64,000 nucleotides of DNA. Origin: Rickettsia endosymbiont of Ceutorhynchus obstrictus. GTDB lineage: Bacteria > Pseudomonadota > Alphaproteobacteria > Rickettsiales > Rickettsiaceae. This document shows, one piece after another, positions 17,143 through 26,207 of the stretch (the stretch's first letter is position 1; every line of letters begins with the position of its first letter). Both the position numbers and the translations under genes were made by a program. The notes beneath the pieces are model-generated. The model had not been told where the DNA came from. It did no database searches and saw only the letters and a program-made list of their open reading frames with translations. The stretch spans positions 1,426,001 to 1,490,000 of the forward strand of contig NZ_OZ032162.1 in NCBI RefSeq assembly GCF_964026565.1, given 5' to 3'.

Positions 17143-17748
17143 TTGATTCACGAAACTATTAACCTGCTTCAAAATATGCTGCATAAAAACGGAGTAGGTG
17201 CTGAAATATACGCCAGACTAAAGGATCCTTATTCTATTTTAAAGAAAATGAAAAGGAAAGAAATTACTATTGACAAATTGAGCGATCTTATTGCGTTCAG
17301 GGTTATTGTTGGTTGTAAAGCCGAATGTTATACGTCTCTCGATATAATTAATGATTTTTACCATTTTAGTTTAAAACATATCAAAGATTATATTGAGAAA
17401 CCTAAAGAAAACGGTTATCAATCTATTCATGCGATAGTGGAATTCCTTCATTCTAGGCGTAATGCCGAAATTCAGGTGCGTAGTCGTGAAATGCATAAAG
17501 TGGCTGAACTCGGTAGAGCCGCGCATTTAAATTATAAGCAAGAACAAGATAAACATTTAGAAGAAGTTTTTAATAAAAATAATAATACGGTGCTTCAAGC
17601 GGCAAATGAGATGTTTCACAAATTTAGCTGGTCTGAAGCGGAAATTGTTGCTTATGAGCAAGAAATTATGCGAATTTGGCATAACAAAATCGATGAAATA
17701 TTAAGATGGGAAAACAACCCGAAAGAATTAGCGTTTGAAGAACGGTAA
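17143..17748 (+). CDS. RelA/SpoT synthetase domain, free-standing fragment
   Basis: The 201-residue protein corresponds to the (p)ppGpp synthetase domain only: AEIYARLKDPYSILKKMKRK, KLSDLIAFRVIV, KPKENGYQSIHAIV and AEIQVRSREMHKVAELGRAAH are all characteristic. There is no HD hydrolase domain and no TGS/ACT region, so it is far shorter than SpoT (about 700). The start is TTG 17143, fixed by AGGAGG at 17132-17137 with 5-base spacing. Rickettsiae carry broken spoT pieces; an HD-domain piece lies at 46777. Whether it still makes (p)ppGpp cannot be judged, but key synthetase residues appear kept. Confidence 0.85.
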   Translation: MIHETINLLQNMLHKNGVGAEIYARLKDPYSILKKMKRKEITIDKLSDLIAFRVIVGCKAECYTSLDIINDFYHFSLKHIKDYIEKPKENGYQSIHAIVEFLHSRRNAEIQVRSREMHKVAELGRAAHLNYKQEQDKHLEEVFNKNNNTVLQAANEMFHKFSWSEAEIVAYEQEIMRIWHNKIDEILRWENNPKELAFEER

Positions 17749-18329
17749 GTTGCTATATCATTATTGTTGCGTGAAGGCTTTGTTGCATGGCTCAAATTTT
17801 TGATGTCATTCCCGCGAAGGCGGAAATCTAGCTTTTTTTGTCATGCTGAACTTGTTTCAGCATCTCTTGAAAAATATCCCGAAATAAATTCAGGATGACT
17901 ATAATTTTCCGGATTCCCGCTTTTAGCTAGAATGATACGGCACTTTTTTAGAGCCATGCAACAACGCTTTTGGTCGCTCGCAATGACGGTGTTTTTTGCA
18001 ACGATTTCTATCCACGCAACAATTCCTGCTCGTAGTCAAATACAGTATCCACCTAGAGCAAAAATAATTTACAAAAATTAATTAATATTTTGTGATAAAA
18101 ATATCGCGACGTTTAAAACTATATAAAAAAACTTAACGCGGTTCTTGTAATTGTGTAGTTTTTATATTATACTGACCGAGGTGTTTAGAGACCTTTGATA
18201 TAGGCTTTAAGTATTTGCGGTAATCATCGGCAAACACTGATTATTACAGCAATAAATCGTTAAGATATACTACTTAAAGTGTATTTCAATGTTTATACTA
18301 AAATTTTTAAACTTAAAATAGGAAAAAAT
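17749..18329. other. repeat plus ompB leader region
   Basis: A family E composite with a family B interior occupies about 17777-17968. The remaining 350 bases up to the ompB start are AT-rich and gene-free. AGGAAAAAAT precedes the ATG and is the likely ribosome site. I see no unambiguous promoter; a tatattatac box lies near 18160. Confidence 0.6.
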
Positions 18330-21300
18330 ATGGCTCAAAAACCAAGTTTTTTAAAAAGAATAACGACCGCCTCGACCGTGGCTTTCGCTGCGGCTGCAAT
18401 CGTCGGAACCGGAAGTACGGCTTTTGCGCAAGCTAGTAGAACGACAATAGCTGCTGCTACTACTCTTGATGGTACAGGGTTTGATCAGACTGCTGCGCCA
18501 GCTGACTTACCAGTTCAATCTGCAGCTGGAGCTGTGCCTGGTGCAGTTATTACTGCTACTTTTAATGGAGCAATCAATTTTAATACCCCGAATGGTGATT
18601 TTAACGGTATACTTTTAAATACTGCGAACAATTTAGCTGTTGCTATTACTAACAATACTCAGTTAGGGTTTATATCTAATGGTAATGCTGCCAACGCCTT
18701 TAACTTCACTCCCGCTGCTAATCAATCACTTACCATAACAGGTCAAGGTATTACTGCTGCTAATGCTGCTTTAGCACAAAGCGCTGCTGGTGTTCCTGGA
18801 TTTAATGGTAATGCTGCTATTAACAATAACGATATTAGTGGTCTTGGAAATTTTGATTTTGCTGCCGGAGGTATTACCCTTAATCTTAATTCTGCTGATG
18901 CTACAAAAGCTATGACTGCTACCAACTTTAAAGTTGCTAATGGTGCAGCAGCTGGCGTTATTACCGTTAATAATAATGGTGCTACAGCAGGAAATCTTGA
19001 TATATTAGAATTTAATGATTTAAGCGTTGCTACTACAAAAACTATCACTGTTGCTGCTGGCAGTGCTATCAGGTTTAATTCGACTCCAACGGCCGGTAAT
19101 TCTTTAACACTTCAAGCTGTAGCAAATAGCACAATCGGTCTTACTAATGATGCTACCCTTATACTTAAGAGTAAAGCAGCGGCAGCTTTTAGTTTTGCCG
19201 TTGCTAATGGAACTCTTGGAGCAACTGGCGGAGATAATAACGGTGTAATCGTTTTTGATTCTTCTCTTGCTGGTGCAGCCGCTAACCTTACAAGTAATAA
19301 AGCAGGAAATGCAGTTGCGGTAGTTGGTACTAACAATACTACTAGAGCTCAAGGATTTATATTAAAAGGTATGGCAGCTAATGCTACCACTATTGATGGT
19401 CAAGTTTATGCTAAAGCTATTGAGTTACAAGGAGGACAACTTACTTTCGGTCAAGCAGTTGATGTTGGAGCTAATGGTACTACTAACTTTACTACAGCTG
19501 CTTCGCAAGCTACAATTAGTAAAACTTCAAATCTTGGTGCTGTAACTTTCGGTGCCTTTGCAGGTAACACTCTTACTGTAAATAGTACTGCAGATAACAC
19601 AACTCTTACAGGTAACTTTACCGGGGATGCAACGGGCCTTAATGGTGCTAATTTTCCAACAATACTCTTTACCGGTGCAAATACTGCTAAGTTAGCTGCT
19701 GCCGATGCTACCCAGCCTGTAGCAACAAATATAAAAGCAATTGAAAATAACACAGCTGTAGCCGTAACATTAGGAGCAGGTGACTATAATACCGATCTTA
19801 ACCTGTCAAATGTTGGTGGTAGCTTTATTCTTGCCGACGGTTTCAAGTTGACAGGTAATGTTAACGCAACAGCAGGAGCTAATGCTCTTCAAGCTGGAAC
19901 ACTTGTTGCTCAAGGAAATGCTACAATTAGCGGTGACATCGGCTTTAACGCCACTGCAGCTAAGAACCCTGTTCCTCTAGGTAATATTACCGTTGCTGAT
20001 GTTGCGAATAAAGCCTTAACTCTTGGCGGAGCAAATATTATTGGTAGTAACGCTCCTGGTGCAAGTATTAATTTTGGAGCAAATGTTGGTGGTGTCGTTA
20101 ACCTTACTAATACTACAGATAATGTTAATCTTCAGTATAATGTAACATTAGCGGCTGATAATAAAGGTGTTATTAATGCTGATGCTATGATTGCAGGTAA
20201 AACTTTAACTATTAGCGGTACGATTGGTACATTTGATGCTGCTGCTCCTATTAAGAATGCTACTAAATCTCTTGCTTCATTAAGCGTAGCTGGAGGTGCT
20301 AATATTGATTTAAGTGCCGGTGATGTTGCTATCAATAATTTGATTATGGGAGATACTACAACAGTAAAATTAGCTCACAATACTTATAAAATTATAACAA
20401 CAAATAGCCCAGGTAAAGGTGTAGTTAATATTAGCCCGGCTGCTGCTGCGAACCCTAATGCAACAACCCTTGCCGCAGGGACAAGTTTGGGTAGTGAAGA
20501 CAATGTATTAAAAGAAATTAAATTTAGCGGCCTTCCTAACCCAAATCCAGATGCTTTAACTGATGTTATATTAAATGTCGGAAAAGATGTTGCTCTATAT
20601 GCTACTAACATTACTAATACGACTCCTGGCATAGGTTCTTTCACCTTTAGTGGCGGTGGTACGAATATTGTCGGCGGTCAAGTCGGTACTGCAGCTAGTA
20701 AATTTAACACTGTTGCAATCACAAATGGTACTACAGTTCAGTTTAAAAATCCTGTATTTTTTGCTGGTGCTACTACAATTGATGCTACTTCTACCTTGCA
20801 GATCGGTGGAGCTTATCAAGCAGATTCAATTGGTGGTGTTGCAGCAAATCAAGGAACAGTAGAGTTTGTTAATACTACTCCTATTACACTGACTACTGCA
20901 AATGCAGGAAATACCATATCAACAATAAAAGTTTCCGGTTCAGATAATGTTACATTAACAAAAGCGCTAGGGGCTACGAATATAGTTTTTGGAGATAATA
21001 GTGGCGGAGCAGGCTTAAAATTAGCTGCAACAGATAAAATTCAAGGGGCAACAATTACAAGTACAGCCGGTAATAATCATCCTGCAGTTATTACTTCATT
21101 TGCAGCGGGTGATTTTATTGATGAAGGTCAAGCAGTAGGTGATGCAAATAATATTGTTAACATTGGTTTAGGTGCCGATATCGCTTTTACAGTTAACGAA
21201 GGAACTAATTTCTTTGCAGAAATTATTCCGGTAGCTAACGGTCAAGGTACTGTAGTGCTTAATGCTGCAACCGGTGGTCAAGTATACGGATTAGGACTTG

Positions 21301-23312
21301 CGAATTTTAAACTAAAAAGTGTAACTATTGCTACTAATACTACAAACTTCGGTGATACTTATGTAACAAATAATACTCTTATAGTTGACGACAATACAAC
21401 CTATACAGCTGGAGGTACAGTTGACGCCGGTATTCAACTAGGAAGTACTGTCGGTACCGGTAATGTAGTCTTCTTAAACGGCGCGGATTTATTACCTACA
21501 ACTACTATTAATGCATTAGTACCTAACAAAGGTAACGTAACATTCCAAGGAAGTGCTACAGTCGGTAATATAGCCGAATCAGGTACATCTGTTGCATTAG
21601 TAGAATTTACCGGTGTTAGCGGTTCAGTAGCCGGTTTACGAGGTGATATATATTCCAAAACTATTAATTTTAATGGATATAATCTAACTGTTTTGGATGA
21701 GGAAGTAGTGCTTAGCGGTGCTTCATCAGTAAACGGTCAAATTACCCTTGGAACTAATGAATTAGTATTTACGGGCGGTGCTTCTACATGGGGACCTAAC
21801 ACTTCTCTTAATACAACCTTGGCCGGCGGCGATCTCGGTCACATCGTGATCAACGGCGGAACTATTACGGCATCAGGTAATGTGTTAACTAACGTAACAA
21901 TTAACGATCAAGATAGCGTAAATACACCTACTACCAAATACTTATTGATAGGAGGCGGGACTAATCTTACTCTGCCAAACGGTAATTCCGTTAGTTTAGA
22001 CGGCACGACTTTCACTTCTAATCAAAGATTCTCTGATTATAGTATAATTCAAGATGCTACAAGTAAGGATTACTTCTTACAGCGTACGAATATTGCAGGG
22101 AAAGTAATAGCCGGTGATTTAGCGTCAAATCCCCAATATAGTAATATTCCCGGTTTAGCTTCAAACGCTGGGGCAATTTTAAATCCTAATAATACGGGTG
22201 ATGCGGAGAAGTTCCTTACTAATATAGGTAACTTAAATTCAGCGGATACCGCTCAAGCCATCGTAGCTCTTACTGCACAAGACACTAATAACCTTGCAGT
22301 AATGCAAGATATAGCTGCAGAGAATATCAGTGTTTTAGCTAACAGGGTACACGGAGTTAGATATCTTCACGGTCCTGCCGGAGCTCCTGAAGGCGTACTT
22401 GCAAGTCCTGAGGGCGGAGTAGTCGGAGCTGCCGATGATGCTGAGGATAATGTTAGTTACGGCGGTTGGGCTAAAGCTATATATAGTGATGCAACTCAGA
22501 AATCAAAAGGCGGTGTTGCCGGTTATAGTGCTAAAACTACCGGCGGTATCTTCGGTTTCGATACCATGGCTAATGATAACTTAATGATCGGTGCCGCTAT
22601 CGGTGTTACAAAAACCGATATGAAGTATAAAAATTATAGAGCAGGCGATAAAAGCACAATTAACGGCTTCTCATTCTCTTTATACGGTGCGCAACAACTT
22701 GTTGATAATTTCTTCTTCCAAGGTGCAACAACATTTAGCACTAACCAGGTGAAGAACAAAAACAAACGTTACCTGGCAAATGATAGCGCTCAGAAAGTTA
22801 CGGAAACTGCTAGTGCTAGTTATGATAACTTGACATATGCAGTTGAAGGAATGTTCGGTTACGATGCTAAAGTAATGGAAAATGTGTTACTTACTCCGAT
22901 GGCCGGAATCAGATATATTAAATCATCTGATGAAAGTTATAAAGAAACCGGTACTACATTCCAGAACAAAAGCGTTACTGGCAAGTTTAGTGATAAGACG
23001 GATGTAATAGTCGGTGCTAGAGTTATCGGTGATTCTATGAATTTAAGTCAATTTATGTTCTATCCGGAAGCGCATGCTTTTGTTACTCACAAAGTAAGCG
23101 GTAAACTGGCTAAAATTCAGTCTAGCTTAGATGGACAAGTTACTCCGTTCATCGGTCAACCTGACAAAACTGATAAAACATCTTATAATTTAGGTTTAAG
23201 CGTAACTACAAGACCGGGTCCTCAAATGGAGTATGGAATTGGTTATGATGCAAACTTAGCAAGTAAGTATGTTGCTCATACTGGTACATTAAAAGTTCGC
23301 ATAAACTTCTAA
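18330..23312 (+). CDS. ompB: OmpB (Sca5) surface autotransporter
   Basis: I start at ATG 18330-18332 (MAQKPSFLKRITTAS), the start common to rickettsial OmpB, with AGGA upstream; the frame opens 51 bp earlier. The 1660-residue product has a signal peptide (about 1-35), a Thr/Ala/Asn-rich beta-helical passenger, and a C-terminal autotransporter barrel (about 1345-1660) ending KVRINF with the terminal Phe needed for outer-membrane assembly. In Rickettsia OmpB is cleaved, forms the surface layer, and is an adhesin and protective antigen. The passenger differs greatly from typhus and spotted-fever forms I recall, while the barrel (KTTGGIFGFDTMANDNLMIG) is well conserved. A rho-independent terminator follows. 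Confidence 0.96.
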   Translation: MAQKPSFLKRITTASTVAFAAAAIVGTGSTAFAQASRTTIAAATTLDGTGFDQTAAPADLPVQSAAGAVPGAVITATFNGAINFNTPNGDFNGILLNTANNLAVAITNNTQLGFISNGNAANAFNFTPAANQSLTITGQGITAANAALAQSAAGVPGFNGNAAINNNDISGLGNFDFAAGGITLNLNSADATKAMTATNFKVANGAAAGVITVNNNGATAGNLDILEFNDLSVATTKTITVAAGSAIRFNSTPTAGNSLTLQAVANSTIGLTNDATLILKSKAAAAFSFAVANGTLGATGGDNNGVIVFDSSLAGAAANLTSNKAGNAVAVVGTNNTTRAQGFILKGMAANATTIDGQVYAKAIELQGGQLTFGQAVDVGANGTTNFTTAASQATISKTSNLGAVTFGAFAGNTLTVNSTADNTTLTGNFTGDATGLNGANFPTILFTGANTAKLAAADATQPVATNIKAIENNTAVAVTLGAGDYNTDLNLSNVGGSFILADGFKLTGNVNATAGANALQAGTLVAQGNATISGDIGFNATAAKNPVPLGNITVADVANKALTLGGANIIGSNAPGASINFGANVGGVVNLTNTTDNVNLQYNVTLAADNKGVINADAMIAGKTLTISGTIGTFDAAAPIKNATKSLASLSVAGGANIDLSAGDVAINNLIMGDTTTVKLAHNTYKIITTNSPGKGVVNISPAAAANPNATTLAAGTSLGSEDNVLKEIKFSGLPNPNPDALTDVILNVGKDVALYATNITNTTPGIGSFTFSGGGTNIVGGQVGTAASKFNTVAITNGTTVQFKNPVFFAGATTIDATSTLQIGGAYQADSIGGVAANQGTVEFVNTTPITLTTANAGNTISTIKVSGSDNVTLTKALGATNIVFGDNSGGAGLKLAATDKIQGATITSTAGNNHPAVITSFAAGDFIDEGQAVGDANNIVNIGLGADIAFTVNEGTNFFAEIIPVANGQGTVVLNAATGGQVYGLGLANFKLKSVTIATNTTNFGDTYVTNNTLIVDDNTTYTAGGTVDAGIQLGSTVGTGNVVFLNGADLLPTTTINALVPNKGNVTFQGSATVGNIAESGTSVALVEFTGVSGSVAGLRGDIYSKTINFNGYNLTVLDEEVVLSGASSVNGQITLGTNELVFTGGASTWGPNTSLNTTLAGGDLGHIVINGGTITASGNVLTNVTINDQDSVNTPTTKYLLIGGGTNLTLPNGNSVSLDGTTFTSNQRFSDYSIIQDATSKDYFLQRTNIAGKVIAGDLASNPQYSNIPGLASNAGAILNPNNTGDAEKFLTNIGNLNSADTAQAIVALTAQDTNNLAVMQDIAAENISVLANRVHGVRYLHGPAGAPEGVLASPEGGVVGAADDAEDNVSYGGWAKAIYSDATQKSKGGVAGYSAKTTGGIFGFDTMANDNLMIGAAIGVTKTDMKYKNYRAGDKSTINGFSFSLYGAQQLVDNFFFQGATTFSTNQVKNKNKRYLANDSAQKVTETASASYDNLTYAVEGMFGYDAKVMENVLLTPMAGIRYIKSSDESYKETGTTFQNKSVTGKFSDKTDVIVGARVIGDSMNLSQFMFYPEAHAFVTHKVSGKLAKIQSSLDGQVTPFIGQPDKTDKTSYNLGLSVTTRPGPQMEYGIGYDANLASKYVAHTGTLKVRINF

Positions 23313-23360
23313 TTACCGATCTATAGACTTTCCCAAATATATCTTTGGGATTCTAACGGA

Positions 23361-23395
23361 AGGCTCTCTTTGCAAAAAGAGAGCCTTTTTGTTTA
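23361..23395 (+). terminator. rho-independent terminator of ompB
   Basis: The perfect 11-bp stem AGGCTCTCTTT / AAAGAGAGCCT (23361-23371 and 23376-23386) with a GCAA loop is followed by TTTTTGTTT. It lies 49 bp after the ompB stop. Confidence 0.88.
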
Positions 23396-23397
23396 TG

Positions 23398-23525
23398 TAC
23401 AGCGTCATCGCGATCGCTTGATACAAGCGAATTTTTCTGGATTCGCCTGTGCTCACGTACTCTAGTACGGTAGCTTAGCTCACCTTTAAATTCATCTTGT
23501 CTAAATCTTTCTGAATTTAACTGTA
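23398..23525 (-). repeat. RPE-like repeat, family A copy 3
   Basis: This copy is inverted relative to the others: it starts tacagcgtcatcgcgatcgc and ends aatttaactgta. It lies directly after the ompB terminator. Confidence 0.8.
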
Positions 23526-24171
23526 TATTACTTCATGGATAATCTATGTGCCATTGTGAAAAGGCATTGCCCGCGTGGATACCGGAATCGTCATTGCGAG
23601 CGACCGGAGGCGTTGTTGCATGGATGGTTAAAATCGCTTAAAACTTGTCATACCGTGGCTTGACCACGGTATCCAGAAAAAATTAAAAAGCCTGACTGGA
23701 TGCCGTGGTCAAGCCACGGCATGACATCGCGGTACTTTTAAAGAATACCCAAAATATAGCAATTTTCGATCCATGCAACAAAGCCGCAACCGGAGGCGTT
23801 GTTGCATGGATCAAAAAAAGTGCCGTATGTCATTCCCGCACAGTATTATTGCGTGGATCGAAAATTAATAAAAACCCGTCATGGCGAAGCCACGAAGTGG
23901 CTGTGGCCATCCATACTATCCCGAATATAATGAGGGATTTAATTAGAATACTAAACAAGTTTAGTATAAAAATATATTTATACTTAGATGGCCACGGCGC
24001 CAAGAGGCGCCTTACCATGACGGTTTGGGTATCCACGCAACAAGACCTTCCCGCGCAGGCGGGAATCTAGAAAAAACAAAAAAGTCATCATGAATTTATT
24101 TCAGGATCTACTAAAAAGATGCGCAAAACTTGTTCAGCATGACAAAAAAAGCCTGGATTCCCGCCTTTAGC

Positions 24172-24315
24172 CATAACTGTCCGAAGTTGAAAAATAAATA
24201 GAGAAACTGTTTGAGTTTTTCACTCTATTATATATCAAAATAGTAGTATTTTTAGCATTAACGGCAAAAAAAGTACTATTTAATAATCTTAATTTTTCAA
24301 CTTCGGACAGTTATG
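24172..24315. mobile_element. MITE-like element F with 24-bp inverted ends and 9-bp duplication
   Basis: The 144-bp element has perfect 24-bp terminal inverted repeats (24172-24195 and 24292-24315, starting cataactgtccgaagttg). Perfect 9-bp direct repeats GCCTTTAGC flank it (24163-24171 and 24316-24324). It interrupts a family B palindrome, whose remaining arm resumes as tagctagaatgac. It has no coding capacity, and I saw no other copy in the window. Confidence 0.88.
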
Positions 24316-24394
24316 GCCTTTAGCTAGAATGACAAGCGTTGTTGCATGGCTCAATATTTTTGCATAGCAATTCGGTGTCATACCATGGCTTGAC

Positions 24395-24578
24395 CCACTA
24401 CTGTACGAACGTTTAAATAAAGAGGTAAAAATTCTGTCATTCCGTGGCTACGAACGGAATCCAGCTTATAATATCATAAAAAGATTCTAAAATAAGTCTA
24501 ATATGGCTTTATTTTCCTGGATGCCGTGATCAAGTCACGGCAGGACACAGCCTTTTTTCAACGTTCGTACAGTAGTGG
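24395..24578. mobile_element. family C MITE-like element, copy 4
   Basis: Intact 19-bp ends, flanked by GCTTGAC at 24388-24394 and 24579-24585. The host palindrome is the tcataccatggcttgac type. Confidence 0.87.
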
Positions 24579-24640
24579 GCTTGACCACGGTATCCAGAAA
24601 AAATCTTAGTCAAAGGCTGGATGCCGTGGTCAAGCCGGCG

Positions 24641-24832
24641 TTGTTGCATGGATCGAAAATTGCCATGAAAAGGGTGTCATTCCCGCGTAGGCGGGAATCC
24701 AGAAAGTTAATATGAGCAAATTAAATAGTAATTTATTATATAATTTTACTTATTTTAAGTATTTCTCCGGATTCCCACCTTCGCGGGAATGACACCGAGG
24801 GCGTTTTTAACCATCCATGCAACAACGCCGGT
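24641..24832. mobile_element. family E composite element in a GTCAAGC target
   Basis: The ends cggcgttgttgcatgg and ccatgcaacaacgccg enclose a family B palindrome variant. The flanks are gtggtcaagc on the left and gtcaagccacgg on the right, consistent with a 7-bp GTCAAGC duplication, the same target as family C. End coordinates are approximate to a few bases. Confidence 0.65.
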
Positions 24833-24976
24833 CAAGCCACGGCATGACACCATACTTATAATAATCATAATACAGTAAATTATGAGCCATGCAACAAGGC
24901 GGGAATGACATCGAAAATTCTAGCCATGCAACAACACCTTTTAAACTACAATCCTGCTAATTATATTTAATTTTAT

Positions 24977-25053
24977 AATCAAGGGTGAAACCGCTTTTAC
25001 CCTTGATTATTCAATATTTTAAACCGAACTATGGATAATTCTTATCCATAGTT
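24977..25053. other. two adjacent strong hairpins
   Basis: The first stem is AATCAAGGGT / ACCCTTGATT (24977-24986, 24999-25008); the second is AACTATGGATAA / TTATCCATAGTT (25027-25038, 25042-25053) followed by cgcgtta. A related stem followed by cgcgtta lies after tsf (49136-49175), and a half copy lies near 53099. Neither has a convincing T-run, so they may be small palindromic repeats rather than terminators. Confidence 0.5.
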
Positions 25054-25208
25054 CGCGTTATCTAAGGTTGTAGTGTTTTAACGCGTATAAACTTAACTTG
25101 ACGGTGCAACCTCCTTCATTACCGACTCACTTAACCGGACGATGCTTTGAGTTGCACAATGCTACTAAATATGGTATGTTGCCGCTTAAAATTAAAAATT
25201 ATTAACTA

Positions 25209-26086
25209 ATACGGTTTTACTGGCTTAAAATAAGTAAAAAATCGGTAAGAAATTGGTTGTTAGAACTAGCTCATAATGATTGTAAAATAATAGAGTATTC
25301 ATGGTGGGGACATGGGTGTCAACTTAAGGGCATTGCCCGCGTGGCTCAAAAACTCTACGTCATTGCGAAGAGGGACGCAGTCTTGACGCGGCAATCTAGT
25401 CTTTGTCATGCTGAACAAGTTTTGCGCATCTTTTTAGTAGATCCTGAAATAAATTCAGGATGACTTTTTTGTTTTTTCTGGATTCCCGCTTTTAGCTAGA
25501 ATGACATACTGCCGCTTTATCGAGCCATGCAACAACGCCGGCGTGACCTATAAGTGTTGAAAGTGAGAAGGGGTTATAATTTTAACTCCGAAAGATATAG
25601 TATAAAATATGATTTTCACTACAAAAAAACACTATTTTATAACTTTTTATACTATATTTTTCATCTAATTTAATTGACTACTTCTCACTTTCAACACTTA
25701 TGCAGCGTGACCACGGTATGACAAGTTTTAAGCGATTTTAACCATCCACGCAACAACGCCGCATTTGTGCGGAGCGCGGCAATCCAGAAAATAATAGTCA
25801 TCCTGAATTTATTTCAGGATATTTTTGTATTAGATGCTGAAACAAGTTCAGCATGACAAAGACTAGATTGCCACGTCGGGACTACGTCCCTCCTCGCAAT
25901 GACGTAGAGTTTTTGATCCGCGCAATGACGGACTTTATAGACCTTTATCGCTTAAATTTAACGCCTATACCTTAATAATCTTTGCTATACGAAGTAAGAT
26001 CAAATTTAACAACCGGTAAAATCGGTAGAGTTATTTTTTGTATTGAAGATAATCAAATGATTTTTCTAAGAATTCTTCCTCTTTAA
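25209..26086 (+). pseudogene. HigB/Gp49-like RelE-superfamily toxin gene split by repeats
   Basis: Two segments read as one toxin. The 5' part (about 25209-25325) gives FYWLKISKKSVRNWLLELAH and then NDCKIIEYSWWGHGCQLKG. The 3' part (25979-26086) gives LYEVRSNLTTGKIGRVIFCI, then EDNQMIFLRILPL and TAA. This matches the order of phage-derived Gp49-like HigB toxins (WL.SKK..., then LYEVRSN..GKI.RV.F). About 650 bp of nested repeats, including element G, separate them, and no ATG precedes the 5' part. The 16-mer AACTTAACTTGACGGT flanks the locus at 25090-25105 and 26095-26110. No antitoxin gene is seen. Confidence 0.6.
25549..25704. mobile_element. MITE-like element G with about 21-bp inverted ends and 8-bp duplication
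   Basis: Inverted ends (ataagtgttgaaagtgagaa and its reverse complement) bound a 156-bp AT-rich element. Direct repeats GCGTGACC flank it at 25541-25548 and 25705-25712. The left end lacks two bases present on the right. It lies inside the repeat island that splits the HigB-like gene. Confidence 0.8.
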
Positions 26087-26207
26087 TCTATTACAACTTA
26101 ACTTGACGGTACCTGATTGTGATATAGGAAAATATACTAGGGTATAATTAAGACAAATATCTAATCTAATTTAGTAAATAACAGTAAATTAAAATAAGAA
26201 AAAAATC

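Larger units (their letters stand above)
23313..26207. other. 2.9-kb repeat island between ompB and the short autotransporter gene
   Basis: No intact gene is present. In order: the ompB terminator, a family A RPE (23398-23525), family E/D repeats (23600-24160), a MITE-like element with 9-bp duplication (24172-24315), a family C element (24395-24578), a family E element in a GTCAAGC target (about 24641-24832), two hairpins (24977-25008 and 25027-25053), a split HigB-like gene (25209-26086) and another MITE-like element (25549-25704). The frames 23705-24070 and 25257-25463 are mainly repeat-derived. Confidence 0.7.

Noticed and set aside
18743..21658. Several Ala/Val-rich minus-strand frames within ompB
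   Set aside because: They are antisense shadows of the Thr/Ala-rich passenger.
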